Below, piece after piece: positions 21,902-33,558 of a DNA stretch of 64,000 nucleotides. The translations under genes were made by a program, and so were the position numbers. This stretch comes from Ophiocordyceps camponoti-saundersi (nom. inval.). Its lineage: Eukaryota; Ascomycota; Sordariomycetes; Hypocreales; Ophiocordycipitaceae. The notes under the pieces were generated by a model that was given only the letters and a program-made list of their open reading frames with translations, was not told the origin of the DNA and did no database searches. The stretch is taken from positions 1 through 64,000 of the forward strand of contig PDHQ01000117.1 in assembly GCA_003339415.1 (NCBI GenBank), given 5' to 3'. Position 1 is the stretch's first letter. The number at the start of each line of letters is the position of its first letter.

Positions 21902-24827
21902 ATGATGCGGATTTACCTCCCTTGCATGCTTGTCGTCTTGACAACCCCTCAAACCTACGCAACTCCTGTAGATGCCGTTACCAAATCAATAAGCAGGAGA
22001 ATGATGAACGATGAAGAAGCTGGCGCTTGCTTCGTCCCGCCTGGATGGGATCCATGGGAGGGTCATGGATTTCATCGCTTCGAGTGGGTTGCCGATCATC
22101 TAGACGGGGCTGATAAGCTTGCCCGATCGTCGGCTCCTCATTATCGTTGCGATGACTCGTCTCAGATGCTGAATGAAGAGTCGATTCAGTTCCTCAAGAC
22201 GCAGGGCATCAAGCACGTCATCAGTCTCAACACGTACGCAGAGAGTCAGTTGATCACACAAGCTCTCAAACAAAACAACATTAAATATACGCCACTGCCT
22301 ACATTTGACTATGAACCCATGAGCCTTGGACATGTCCTAAAGGGCGTTGAGGCTTTCATTACCAACCCCACGGAACCAACCTTGGTCTGGTGCGGTTATG
22401 GGCATGGACGTACTGGCACTCTGATAACCGCTATCCAGATGCATCGATTATGGGAACGCTCCTTTCCCAAGGCCGCACCTCAGCTCGGTGAAGGAGAGTT
22501 CAGGAAGAACTTTGTCGAAACACCGGGCCAAATAGAAGCCTTGAAAATATATCAGTACATCCTCGACTCGAGAGACTCGATGACTCACGATATGAGGCTC
22601 CTCACAGGCGATTATTACCTGGCTTTCAAGGCGGCAGTACTAAGAGCCAAATCATCGAGGAGTCTATTCTACTTCATGGGAACAGACTTGAATCCCAAAG
22701 ACAAGTTCTCCTTCATGCTCGACGTCGTCAGGGAATTGGCCTTTTCCATAGAAATCTTACAACGGTTCTCTACATTAACGTACAGTATTATGAGCTCCGT
22801 TAAAATACCCGTTCCTCGGCCAGCGCCGAGAGACATGGATACAATCAAGGAAGCGCGCAACATGAATGAACTGACGGTTCACCTGTTCCAAGTCCTGCAA
22901 GAAATCAGCATCATGCGTGCTTTCATGGCCTTCTTCGAGGAATACGCAGCTCCAATCGCCGCGTTGCAGAAAATGCACGACAATGTCGCCAATTTCATCG
23001 AGAAGGAACACGAGACCGTTCTCAGAGCTTCTCAGGCGATCAAGAGCGGCTTTGCCCGCATGTACTTTGAACACTTGGCAGAAGAGAGGGTTCGCATGGG
23101 TGGAAGAAGTGCTACGTCGAGGAGCAGAGCTACATGGGCCGAGAGTCTGACCGAAGACGAGATCATGTCTGAGATGGTAGCCGACAGTGCCGCTGAAATG
23201 GCAGCCAGGATGCCCAAGGTGACGAGGTTTAGCCCAGAGACGGCATTCCTCGATGGGACGACTCAGCTGGATGAAGAGATGCGCTTGGAAACTGAAAGTG
23301 GGAAAGCAAAAGAAGGGCAAAGGAAGATGAAGACTGCCAAAGAAAAGGTTGCGTTGGAAGAACAGGTGTATGGCAAGGATCCCAGTGCAAACGCTTTGAA
23401 GCCATATCTCGGCACATGGAACACTAGACTTCCGACGGCAGCTGAGACACCAGCCGAGGTAAGCGAGATCTTCGATCGATGAGGCCAAGATTGCTGACGG
23501 GATGAAGACGACGTCTCTGGTGGGTGATTTGGACTTGGATGCCCTCTTGGCGGCGGGAAACTTTGATCAACCGGTGATGGCTAGAGAAGGTGAAAGCACA
23601 TCGATAGCGGCGACGGATGCGACTGAAATCAGTGAGTTGGAGTGGAGCTCGACTTCTGACGAGGTGCAGAAGGCGTTCCAAGAGAGTGAGGAGATGACTG
23701 AAGAAAGATTTGTGACGCCCGCAGAGGAGAAGCCGTTGGTGGATGGCCTTGCTGAGGGGATGGCTCAGGAAGAAACTGCATCAACTGATGAGATGTCTGA
23801 AGGATATAAGACGCCAGAAGGCCTTCCAGAAGAGGCGAGACTTACACCAGGTGATCCGACAGAAGAGATGGATCAGGAAGGGGAGGGGCCGTTTGTGGAT
23901 GGCCTCGCTGAAGGGAAGGTAACTTTTGAGATGCCCGAAGGCTATAAGTCGCCAGAAGGCCTTCTACAAGAGGAGAACCTAGAACCGGATGATCTGACAG
24001 AAGACATGGATGAGGAAGAGAAGACGACGGCTGAAGAGATGCCCGAAGACTATGCGACACCGGCAGGGGAAATGACGAGGGATGAGCTGACGAAACAGAT
24101 GGTTCAACAAGTAAAGACGACTGAAGAAAAGGCTACGACGAGTACTGCCGAGGTCCTGCAAGAGAGACCATCTGTGTACAAAAGCAACGAGGCTGAGACG
24201 ATAAAGACCGAGGCCCCCCAAGATCACGTCGAAGAAGAATCAAGGGATGAAAGTGTCTATACAGTGGCGGATGACTGGACGACTGCGCTAGGAGTTTTCC
24301 TAGCGGGCGTCGGCTCTGCTACGGGGGCGAGAATCTTGGCGCAAATGGCCATCAACAAGGGGGCGCGAGGCGTCATGTCAACCCCCGGCTCGCCCGCTCA
24401 CTTGCCTGGTATGGGCAACCTAGATGTCAGCGACGAATCGCTTTCATCCCTTTCGGAATCCTTGACGGCGTCCATCGATGTCGATCCGCAAGAGACGCTG
24501 GCCTTGGTCCAGCAGGTCATGGAGGAAACCGTACTCGAGGCGGTACACAATATCCCGAGCCCGCCAAGGTCACCGATAGAACTGGATCACGGACAGTCAG
24601 TCAGATTGAGACAGTCTTTGAAGAAGGGTCAGAGAAAGGTCACCCACCCTTGGTCAAACCGCCCAATCATGCGGCTCAGCAAGAGAGCGCTGGACGGGGA
24701 GGAACCGGCGGAGCATCGGGCTTGGAAGGTGAAGCGCTTGGGTCCGCTGATTGAGAAGACTCTTCTTCGGACACTGATCGATACGCTGAATAAGTTTGAA
24801 GTGCAGCTATACATGATGGAGGGATGA
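21902..24827 (+). CDS. secreted tyrosine/dual-specificity phosphatase-like protein with repetitive acidic tail
   Basis: Two exons, 21902-23458 and 23508-24827, joined by a 49-nt phase 0 intron (GTAAGC, branch TTGCTGACGG, AAG acceptor): 958 aa. Residues 1-20 are a signal peptide. A phosphatase fold follows: FLKTQGIKHVISLN, YTPLPTFDYEP and the P-loop WCGYGHGRTGTL with the CX5R signature (Cys about 164, Arg about 170). Residues 250-500 are helical. Exon 2 carries an acidic, Glu/Thr-rich repeat region (about 23700-24080) with EGYKTPEGL, EGYKSPEGL, EDYATPAGE and two VDGLAEG copies, then a short hydrophobic segment near 24285-24340. Target unknown; an effector role is inference. It may alternatively be read as two genes, but the intron fits well. 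Confidence 0.75.
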
Positions 24828-25410
24828 GGTCGGGCTGGACTTACATACATACATGTTGTATCTGCATGTAAGTAGATGGATGTGAACTGTATGAGCCTGG
24901 CGTTGAGCTTGATACAGCTTTGCCAAACGAGAAGTCTCTTTTGTAGGCATAAGCTACTTGCGGATACATCGGATAATAAAAGTCATTAACATTGTAATAG
25001 AAGTTTTGGAACGTTGTTCACCCTGTGGGTAAGGTAGGCAAAAGCTGCGCCCCCCCTATGTTTGCTTCGGTGCTTCATCCGGTGAGACGACAATGCAGGG
25101 GACCATGCCCTGATTCTTGAACAATCTGCAGCCTCGCTTACAAAGAGTTGATGCATCTTTAGCCTCACTTACAGCGAGTTCATGCGCCTCTTCTAACGTA
25201 CCAACAGGTAGTTTCCGTCCTCTGCAGGCAATTTGACGTCGCCTGAAGGTTTCGTGAAGCAACAAAGAAGCGGCAACGGATCAACCGTCGGGCCGCTGCA
25301 GAAATTTGACCCACTCCCGCGCAACTCCCATCAACAGCCGACGATCCCTTCTAGGAACGACCGCTCCTCGTCTACCAACCAACGTCCTCTTTCCCCCTAT
25401 CCGATCCGAT
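24828..25410. other. intergenic
   Basis: TACATACATACATG repeat just after the phosphatase-like gene (about 24841-24854), then the FGAM synthase promoter and 5'UTR. No gene recognised. Confidence 0.55.
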
Positions 25411-28400
25411 ATGCCGCACGAGACTCTGGTCGGCGGCTCCTGCTTCACGCCGTCCGCGGCCGAGGAGCTCAGAGCACGAGCCAATAGGTCCAGCAGTCCT
25501 CAGATCACGAGCGTCCGCGGCCAATGGATCTACTACGTCTATCTGCACAAGACGGACAAAACGGTCCTCAGCCAGATTGAGGAGCTGCTCCACGATGTCG
25601 ATTCAGAGCCTTTGCTTGCAGCTGAGAGCGGGAGCAACTCCGTCTGTATCTACGTCACTCCGCGCTATCTCTCCCCCTGGAGTTCGCAGGCAACCAACAT
25701 CGCTCAAGTATGCGGGCTCGGCGATAGTGTCAGGCGCATCGAACGGGGACGTCTGATTCTTCTCGAGTTTGACGGGCCTTTTTCTCCGGGTCAGGACGAA
25801 TCGTTTCGCGATGCTTTCCACGATCGTATGACGGAGACTTTTGCACTCGAGAAGCCCTCTCTGGACGCCATGTTCATGGATGCTGCCCCGTCTCCGCTCG
25901 TCGTAGTCGACATATTCGCTTCCGGGAAAGATCCTCTGGATGTCTTGAGAGAATACAACCAGGAAAAGGGTCTCAGCCTCGACGAGTCCGAAATGCAGTA
26001 TCTCGTACAACTTTACGAGAAGCTTCAACGCCCGCCTCACGACGTGGAACTTTTCATGTTTGCGCAGGTCAACTCGGAGTGCGTCCAGACAAATCCTGCA
26101 TCGAAAACCTCTGCTAATCTCTACGTCTCTCTCGCAGACATTGCCGTCATAAAGTCTTCAATGCCCGTTGGACTATAGATGGCGTTCCCCAGGACAGCAG
26201 TCTTTTCGACATGATTCGCAACACTCACAAAAAGACACCCGACTTCACCATCTCTGCGTACAGTGACAATGCAGCTGTTCTCCAGGGAGAAGCGGCAAAT
26301 TTCTGGTCTCCAGACTACTCCACTGGCACCTGGAGGCTTACCCCCGAGGTCGCTCACATATTGGCCAAAGTTGAGGTTCGTCGCTGCTCATCCAGCGAGT
26401 GCTTACTAGCTAACCGACGCTCGTGACTTGAAGACGCATAACCACCCCACGGCCATCTCGTAAGTCGCATCGCACCCTGAGCGAGGCAAACGCGCCCTCC
26501 TGCCGCTTCGTATCGACTCACATGGCACGCTGCAGACCTTTCCCCGGCGCCGCCACCGGCTCTGGCGGCGAGATCCGCGATGAAGCCGCTGTCGGGAGGG
26601 GCTCTGTGACAAAGGCAGGGCTTTGCGGCTTTTGGGTGTCTGACCTGCAGATCCCGGATCATCGAGCCCCTTGGGAGCTGGACATTGGTCGGCCGGCTCA
26701 CTACGCCAGCAGTCTCGAGATCATGCTCGATGCTCCAATTGGCAGCGCGCGCTTCAATAATGAGTTCGGTCGCCCGTGTCTCACCGGCTGCTTCCGCACC
26801 CTTCTTACCCCGGCGGCGCCTCTCGACCCGTCAAAGGCAAATGAGTGGCGGGGATACCACAAGCCCATCATGCTCGCTGGAGGAGTCGGGACTGTTCGAC
26901 CACCCAACGCGCTTAAAGATGAGAAGTTCGTTCACGACGGTGCCAATGTCATAGTGCTTGGTGGTCCGGCCATGCTCATCGGCCTCGGAGGGGGCGCTGC
27001 GTCGAGTAACGCCTCAGGCGAGGGAAATGCGGACCTTGACTTTGACAGCGTGCAACGCGGCAACCCGGAGGTAGGCGAGACAAGCCTTGCGCAGAATATC
27101 TGACTGTGCCTCTCTGACTTTCATGCTTTAGATGGAAAGACGGGCTCAGATGGTCATCAACGCCTGTACGGCCTTGGGAGAGCGGAGTCCCATAGCTATG
27201 ATACATGACGTTGGCGCCGGTGGTCTTTCAAACGCTCTGCCAGAACGCAAGTGTCCCTCTTCGGTTCATATATGGCCTTCACTGACAAGACACTACAGTC
27301 GTAAAGGACGCCGGCTACGGGGCCAGGTTTGAGCTTCGGCAAATCGAGAGCGCCGATAGCAGTATGAGCCCTCTTCAGATCTGGTGTAACGAGGCGCAGG
27401 AGCGATATGTTCTTCTGATCAACCAGGAAAACATGAACCGCTTCAGCAGCATCTGCCGCCGGGAGCGCTGTGGGTTTTCCATCGTCGGGTCGGTTGCCAC
27501 CAGAGAATCTGGCGGAACGGCCAGGCTGGTTCTCACCGACCGCGAGTCTAAGGAGTATCCGCGACCGATTGATCTACCAATGGATGCCCTCTTCCCCCCG
27601 AAGCGGCAGCAGGATCGTGTCGTATCGTCGATCAAGCCACGGTTCCCTCCGTTTGACGCCCTGCCCTCTCTCGTCAAGGAATACGGCGAAGGTGCCAAGC
27701 CTTCTGAACTCTTCGCCAAGGCCGTCGAGCGGGTGTTCATGGTGCCCGCCGTCGGCTCCAAGTCGTTCCTCATCACGATTGGCGATCGATCAGTAGGCGG
27801 TCTGACGACGCGGGATCAAATGGTAGGACCTTGGCAGACGCCCGTTGCCGACGTTGCCGTTACTGCCACGAGCTTCAGCCTAGGCGGCAAGCAGAGAAGC
27901 GGGGAGGCCGTTGCGTTGGGAGAGAGGCCGACTCTGGCCTTGATCGATCCGGCCGCTTCCGCGAGGATGGCGGTGGCGGAGAGCCTGCTGAACCTCGGCG
28001 CGGCCGACATAGTGGGCGACTTGCGACGCGTCAAGCTGTCGGCAAATTGGATGGCAGCTGTCAATCACCCCGGCGAGGGCGCAGCCCTGTATGAAGCCGT
28101 CCGAGCCATTGGCATGAAGATGTGTCCCGAGCTGAGGATCAGCATTCCGGTCGGCAAGGACTCGACCTCGATGAAGGCAGTCTGGAAGGAGAGCGACGAG
28201 GTGAAGAGCGTGACGTCGCCCGTGTCGGTGGCCATCTCGGCTTTTGCCGTCGTCGAAGACGTCAGGAAGACGTGGACGCCGCAGCTGCGCAGACCGGAGG
28301 ATGTCGGCGAGACGATGCTCATGTTCGTCGACTTGGCCGAGGGACGACAAAGGTTGGGAGGCTCGGCTCTGGCGCAGTCGCTCGGGGCCGTCGGCAACGA

Positions 28401-29784
28401 AGCGCCGGACGTGAACAACGTGGGCCTCGTAGCCGACTATTTCGACGCCCTATGGCAGCTGCATAAGAGCGAAGTCGTCTTGGCGTATCACGATCGGTCC
28501 GACGGTGGGCTGGTGACGACGGTGGCGGAGATGATGTTCGCAGGCCGGTGCGGTGTCGACATCATGATGGACGGCATCGCCAAGTCGGGTCAGACGGCCG
28601 ACATGCTCGCGGCGCTCTTCAACGAAGAACTTGGCGCCGTCTTCCAGGTGCGGGCGTCGGATGAGGTCAACTTCAAGAGGTGTTTCGCGACGTGTGGCCC
28701 GCCGCATGGACTCATCCGCAAGTTCGGCGTGGTCAAGACGAAGTCGAAGCAGACGTTGACGATCCGGCACGGCGCCACGACCTTTGCGACGCTGGACCGG
28801 GTCAAGCTGCAGCAGTGGTGGTCAAAGACGTCGTACGAGATGCAGCAACTGCGAGACAACGCCGACTGCGCGAGATCCGAGTTCGCCGCCATGGCCGACA
28901 GCTCGGACCCGGGCATCTCGTACCGCCTCGGCTTCTCGCCGTCGGACACCATCAAGCCGCTCAAGTCGTCCATCACCGGCCTCTTCGCCAAGGCTCCTCG
29001 GGTGGCGGTCCTCCGGGAGCAGGGCGTCAACGGCCACGCCGAACTGGCCTTCGCCTTCAAGGCGGCCGGCTTCGAGCCCGTCGACGTCCACATGACGGAC
29101 ATCCTCGACGGCCGGTCCCTGGCCGACTTCACGGGCCTCGCCGCCCCAGGCGGCTTCTCCTACGGCGACGTCCTCGGCGCCGGACAGGGCTGGGCCAAGT
29201 CCATCCTGATGCACGACAACGCGCGGCGGGCCTTTGTCGACTTCTTCAAGAGGGCCGACACGTTCGCCCTGGGCGTCTGCAACGGCTGCCAGATGCTGAC
29301 GAGGATCAAGCAGTTGATTCCCGGCACGGAGCACTGGCCGACCTTTGTGGAGAACGCGTCGGAGCAGTTCGAAGCCCGCTTCAGCATGGTCAAGATCGAG
29401 GTCGACGAGTCCGCTCCCTCCGTCTTCTTCCACGGCATGAACGGCTCCGCCCTCCCGGTCGTCGTCTCCCACGGCGAAGGAAGGGCCGTCACCTCCTCGC
29501 CGGACGCGCTGGCCGAGCTGGCAAGGTCAGGCATGATCCCCATGCGCTACGTCGACAACTCCCTCAAAGTCACGGAGAGGTACCCCTTCAACCCCAACGG
29601 CGGCAGGGGCGGCGTCGCCGCCGTCTCCAGTCGTGACGGGCGCGTCGTCGCCATGATGCCTCACCCGGAGCGGACCGTCTTGGCTGACGCTGCGAGCTAC
29701 GTGCCGCCTGGGCTTGCTGATTCGTGGGGCGAGTTCGGGCCTTGGGTTAGGATCTTTCGTAGTGCGCGCCGGTGGGTTGGTTGA
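25411..29784 (+). CDS. ADE6: phosphoribosylformylglycinamidine synthase
   Basis: Fourth step of purine synthesis: FGAR + Gln + ATP to FGAM. Six exons, 25411-26078, 26138-26375, 26434-26459, 26536-27070, 27132-27246, 27299-29784, giving 1355 aa, normal for fungi. The PurS-like N-terminus, the linker, the ATPase signatures VNSEHCRHK and [24 protein letters not shown], and a C-terminal glutaminase domain are all present: [11 protein letters not shown], catalytic Cys in [10 protein letters not shown], and PHPERT. Exon 3 is only 26 nt yet encodes the invariant THNHPTAIS. Intron 5 (27247-27298) has a GC donor (GCAAGT), the only reading that restores the frame into [10 protein letters not shown]. 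Confidence 0.97.
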
Positions 29785-30084
29785 TGGGTTCTTGGGGCTT
29801 GGTGAAGGGGAAGGGGAGGATCTATAGACGTTTGGAGAGGAGGAGAGGCTATGGGCGTCAGGGGGGATGGCGATCTAGAGGAAAGGGGGGAAGGGTATTC
29901 AACCCATGTCCGTGAAAATGTATTGTTCTATTATCTACGTCCCAGCATTTGTCGGCTAGAGGGAGGGGAGGAGATTGGTTCTATCGTTCAACTACAGAAT
30001 CAAAGACATCGTGCTACTAGCCGCGACCGATAATAGATGAACGCGAAGATGTAGTCGAGCGAAAAAAGAATAGGGAAGCCATCT
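29785..30084. other. intergenic, convergent 3' ends
   Basis: G-rich spacer between two convergent genes; no feature recognised. Confidence 0.5.
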
Positions 30085-31571
30085 TCACAGCGACGGACCC
30101 TGCCAGGACTCGCGCCGCAGGGTCACGTACCAGGATTGCTTGTGAGGAAGGGTGACAATCTTCTCCTTGGTGAAGCCCAGAGCCTGGAGGTGGTGCAGCA
30201 TCCTACAGGTCCCTCCGTCAGATCAATCTGGCCGATATAGGAAGAGGGTGAGAAATGGGGGTAAGGAAGAAGATACCTATCGTTGTCGACGCGGGGCTCG
30301 AGGCAGACGGTCATGGTGCGCAGGTCGGCCATGAAGCACCAATGGACGAGAGAGGTCAACCAAGCGGCTACCCTGCCGCGAGCCCAGTCCTCGCCTATCA
30401 TGACGTGGATGCCGCGGTCCCAGTCTGCGACGTCGTCGGGGGCATGACGGCCTAGGAGGTCCTCCTTTGCCCAGTAGAGTTCGAAGTAGCCGAAGGGGAC
30501 GCCATCCCAGAGGCCGATGGCGGGGAATGAGTGGCCGTCTGAGAGCAGGCAAGGGAGGTAGTCCGGTTGAAAGGGGCCCCAGAATTCACTTACGCGGGGG
30601 ATGGCGTGCCAGGCTTGGAGGAGAAACGTGTCGGAGAGCTGCGGTGAAGAAGGGTCGATGGGAGGTGAAGGGCCGGGGCCTATCGGTCCGCTGTAGGGGA
30701 CTGGTAGGGGGGACGAAGAAGCGACTCGGAAAGACAGGTATTGGCCGACGCTGGGGATGAAGCGGGAGTAGAAGACGTCTCCCATCCGTGGGGGGCGAGG
30801 ACGGAGGGGATGACGGATGCTGTTGGTGATGATGTGTGGGAGAGGGGCAGGGGGGTAGTAAGTCGGTAAGTGAGAGGTGGACGTGAACGGACTCAAGGGG
30901 GGGGGGGGGGGGGGAGAATAAGAAGACGAAGGTGAGGGAGATAGAATCGGCTCCGGCGTGAAGAGAAAGATTCGAGCTGGTGTTTGCCAGAACATACGGC
31001 GATGGACGAACATGTCGTCATCACCCCCTTCTCTCCCATCACCACCACCACGAGCGACGGATGAATCCCTCGCGGCGATGAGACCCATGTGCTCCAGCTT
31101 AGAGAGGATATTCCCCCCGCGAAGAAGGCCTTGAGGTCTGATGTGAACAATCCATTCTTCCTCTTCGTCGCTTGTTTTCGTCGGCTCCGGTTGATGAAAG
31201 TACCAGCATAGCGTAACCCATAGCATCATCGCCATGTGTCGCGTTGGGCTGGCAGCTGGTTTGTACTCGGTCACAGACGGGTTTGCGACGGAGGAGATGA
31301 AGATGGAGTCTTTTGAAAGGGAGGGTTTAGTGAAAGGTTGGAATTGAGGCTCGTCATCGCCATCGTCATCAGCGTCATCGTTAGCTTTAGCATTGCGATT
31401 CGTCTTCTCTTCTTTCGACGACTCCGTCATCACCACCGCCGTCCATCCAACCGGATACGAAGAATGATGATGCGTCTTCTTATACTGATCGCTGCTGAAG
31501 CCGACGCCTGCGAAGACGGGGCTTACGGTGAAGGTTTGTCCGTCTGGTAGACGGAGGATTTGCGGTGTCAT
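30085..31571 (-). CDS. sidF: siderophore hydroxyornithine transacylase (SidF/SidL-like, GNAT fold)
   Basis: Acylates N5-hydroxyornithine in hydroxamate siderophore synthesis. Exons 31571-30277 and 30202-30085, 470 aa. It begins ILRLPDGQTFTVSPVFAG, the usual SidF-family opening, followed by an acidic linker; the C-terminal Acetyltransf_8-type domain contains FWGPFQPDYLPCLLSD, FGYFELYWAKED, DDVADWDRGIHVMIGE, CLEPRVDNDR and, in exon 2, LGFTKEKIVTLPHKQSWYVTLRR. The 73-nt intron is phase 2. A run of six Pro is encoded by an 18-G tract at 30897-30914. The C-terminus (PSL) is not a clear peroxisomal PTS1, so a cytosolic SidL-type role cannot be excluded. Three HGATAR sites upstream fit GATA-factor iron control. 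Confidence 0.88.
30897..30914. repeat. 18-nt poly-G tract inside the siderophore gene
   Basis: Encodes consecutive Pro codons on the minus strand; length change would shift the reading frame. Confidence 0.95.
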
Positions 31572-32089
31572 TTTTTTTTGGCTTGGAAAGGGGGGATTTT
31601 TGAGAGATGGAATGAAGGTGATGAAGAGAATTGTGAGAGAGAAAGAGGAAGGGGAAGGAGAAGGAAAAGGAGAAGGGGGAAAATAGTGGTACGACTTTAA
31701 TGGGTGCTGTGATGATGGGGCTCGGCTCTTATTGGTTCGCTGATTGATAAGGTTGTGGCTCGGCTTTTGATTATCGCCGTTGTTGATCCGATCTCGGCTA
31801 TTGGAAGGGGCTTGAAGGGAGGCGAATGTGGCTCTTTGCGGTGATAATGTCAGCCTGTTCATGATGCTGGATTCGGATTCAACTCGCGGAATATAGTCGT
31901 TTCGAGCATCTGCAAGCTTTACGCCGGTGTATGTGCTGTAGGAATTACACACCTACCTAGGTAGGTAGTTAGGTATGCATGCACCTCGTCTCACTGCATG
32001 GTTGCCAAGGTATCCGTAAGGTAGGTAAATACCATCAACTCCTTCTATCGATCGTGGGGTATCGAAGAACAATCATCTCACTCACTCAC
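31572..32089. promoter_or_regulatory. siderophore gene promoter with three HGATAR sites
   Basis: TGATAA at 31745-31750 and 31842-31847, and CGATAA on the minus strand (31771-31776), about 175-275 bp upstream of the ATG. HGATAR is the site of fungal iron GATA repressors (SreA/SRE/Urbs1). The region also holds the 16-bp palindrome at 31951-31966 and the uniporter 3'UTR. Confidence 0.4.
31951..31966. repeat. perfect palindrome of TACCTAGGTA type
   Basis: ACCTACCTAGGTAGGT is its own reverse complement and runs into more TAGGTA copies to about 31975. A 12-bp version of the same core lies at 45174-45185. Confidence 0.9.
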
Positions 32090-33558
32090 TCACTCCTTTC
32101 TACTCCCATTACTACTACTCCCACCACCACCACCACCATCGCTCCGTCCAACAGCCTCATCCTCGCCCTCGGCCTCACCTTCACCCTCATCCCCATCCTC
32201 ACCCTTCTTCTGACCCTTCTTCTTCTCCCCGCTCTCCTCCTCCTCTTTATCAAGCACGTCGAGAACTTCCTCGCGACCCAAGTCCCGCATCTCATCCCAC
32301 TCGACATCATACTCGGTAGCAGCCATCCTAATCTCCCTCCGAAGGGAGTTAGCCTCGTGAACCAACTGCTCCCATGTATGCGGATCGAAGCCCCGGTCCT
32401 GATACAGCGCCGTCTGTCGGCGGGAGACGGTCAGGTTCATGGCGGCCTTGTAGCTGAGATCGCGGCTGATGAAGAGGAACCAGAGGTAACCCCCCATGAT
32501 CGTCGTCAGACCGGCCAGGTACGTCACCGGCTCGACCAGGTCCCAGCCCATGTCGGTGTGGAAGGTGACGTAGTAGACGATCCCCCACCAGCTTGCGAGG
32601 GCCGCGAACCCGCCCTTGGCTAACCTGTGGGCTCCCTTGTGCGCCAAGTCGTCGCACTCCTTCTTCACCCGGGACATCTGTTCTATTTGCAGCGACATCT
32701 TGCGAAGGCGCGTCCGCAGGTAAAACGTCCGGTCTTTGAAGCTCGGCACCGCCACCCGTAGCTCGCGCTCGAGCCCCTCGATGCCGATGGCGAACTCGCG
32801 CCCTCGAGCGGCGTCGCGGATGAAGTCGCCCACCTCTGTGCTGCTGCTCCATCGGACCCATCTTGCCTTGTCGCTATCGCCGTCGGGGCCTTCGTGCCCT
32901 AAGCCGGAGTAGGCGGCGACGTTATCGCCGTGTCTTTCACCCGACGACGAAGACGAGCCCTTTTCCATTTCGGCGTGGCTCGCTGCCTCGGCTCGGAAGA
33001 CGAGCTCCGGTAGTTTCTCTCTTCCGTCTGCTCGTATTGGTGGTATCTCGGCCTGTATCAGCCTCTCGAGGTAGGAAAGTGGCTGTTGCGGGTGAACCAG
33101 TAGCGCCAACGGCTCGACATCCCTCTTGCTCCATCTGCGCTTCTCCTCCTCGCTGGCGTTGATGTACTCCTGTTCCGGGTGAAAGGGCATGGGAAGGATG
33201 AGTTTAAGGAGTCGCGTCGGGGTTGTCAATAGTCTTCCTGTGAGAGAGGACAGAGTAATGGTCAGCGTCGCAGCCTACCGACAGAAAAGGTGGCATATGT
33301 GTGCATGCCCCTACCTTTGGTGCCGTCCCCGCCAGACGGATCGTGAGAGGTGGCCTTGGGTAGAGCATTGCTACTCTCACGCTGCCAAGGCCGGTCGTTG
33401 ACCTTTCTCTGCTGGCTCGTGCTCGTCGTGACGCGCTGCCATTGATCTTGGGTCTCATCCTTTGCCAACGGACGAGAAAGCGATATGCAACGCCTCGCTG
33501 GAACGAGACTGGACTTGAAGGCAAGACGGGCCACTGGCCGTCGCAGGAGATTACTCAT
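32090..33558 (-). CDS. MCU: mitochondrial calcium uniporter pore subunit (MCU)
   Basis: Exons 33558-33315 and 33237-32090, 463 aa, joined by a 77-nt phase 1 intron. The N-terminus ([23 protein letters not shown]) is a basic, acid-free mitochondrial presequence. A coiled coil lies before TM1 ([17 protein letters not shown]), followed by the MCU pore signature [10 protein letters not shown] (residues about 311-320) and TM2 ([16 protein letters not shown]), then a second coiled coil. The C-terminal 50 residues are a Glu/Lys/Gly-rich low-complexity tail. It imports Ca2+ across the inner mitochondrial membrane. The signature identifies it firmly. The next gene downstream on the same strand is the siderophore transacylase, with no sign of linkage. 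Confidence 0.95.

Noticed and set aside
23459..23507. treating 21902-23482 and 23502-24827 as two genes
   Set aside because: A 49-nt intron with proper donor, branch and acceptor joins them in frame; the second ORF alone lacks a promoter.
28680..29636. 318-codon plus-strand ORF inside FGAM synthase
   Set aside because: Arg-rich shadow of the high-GC purine gene in another frame; no domain.
31979..32623. 214-codon plus-strand ORF
   Set aside because: Antisense of the uniporter 3' end plus CT repeats; no start context or domain.
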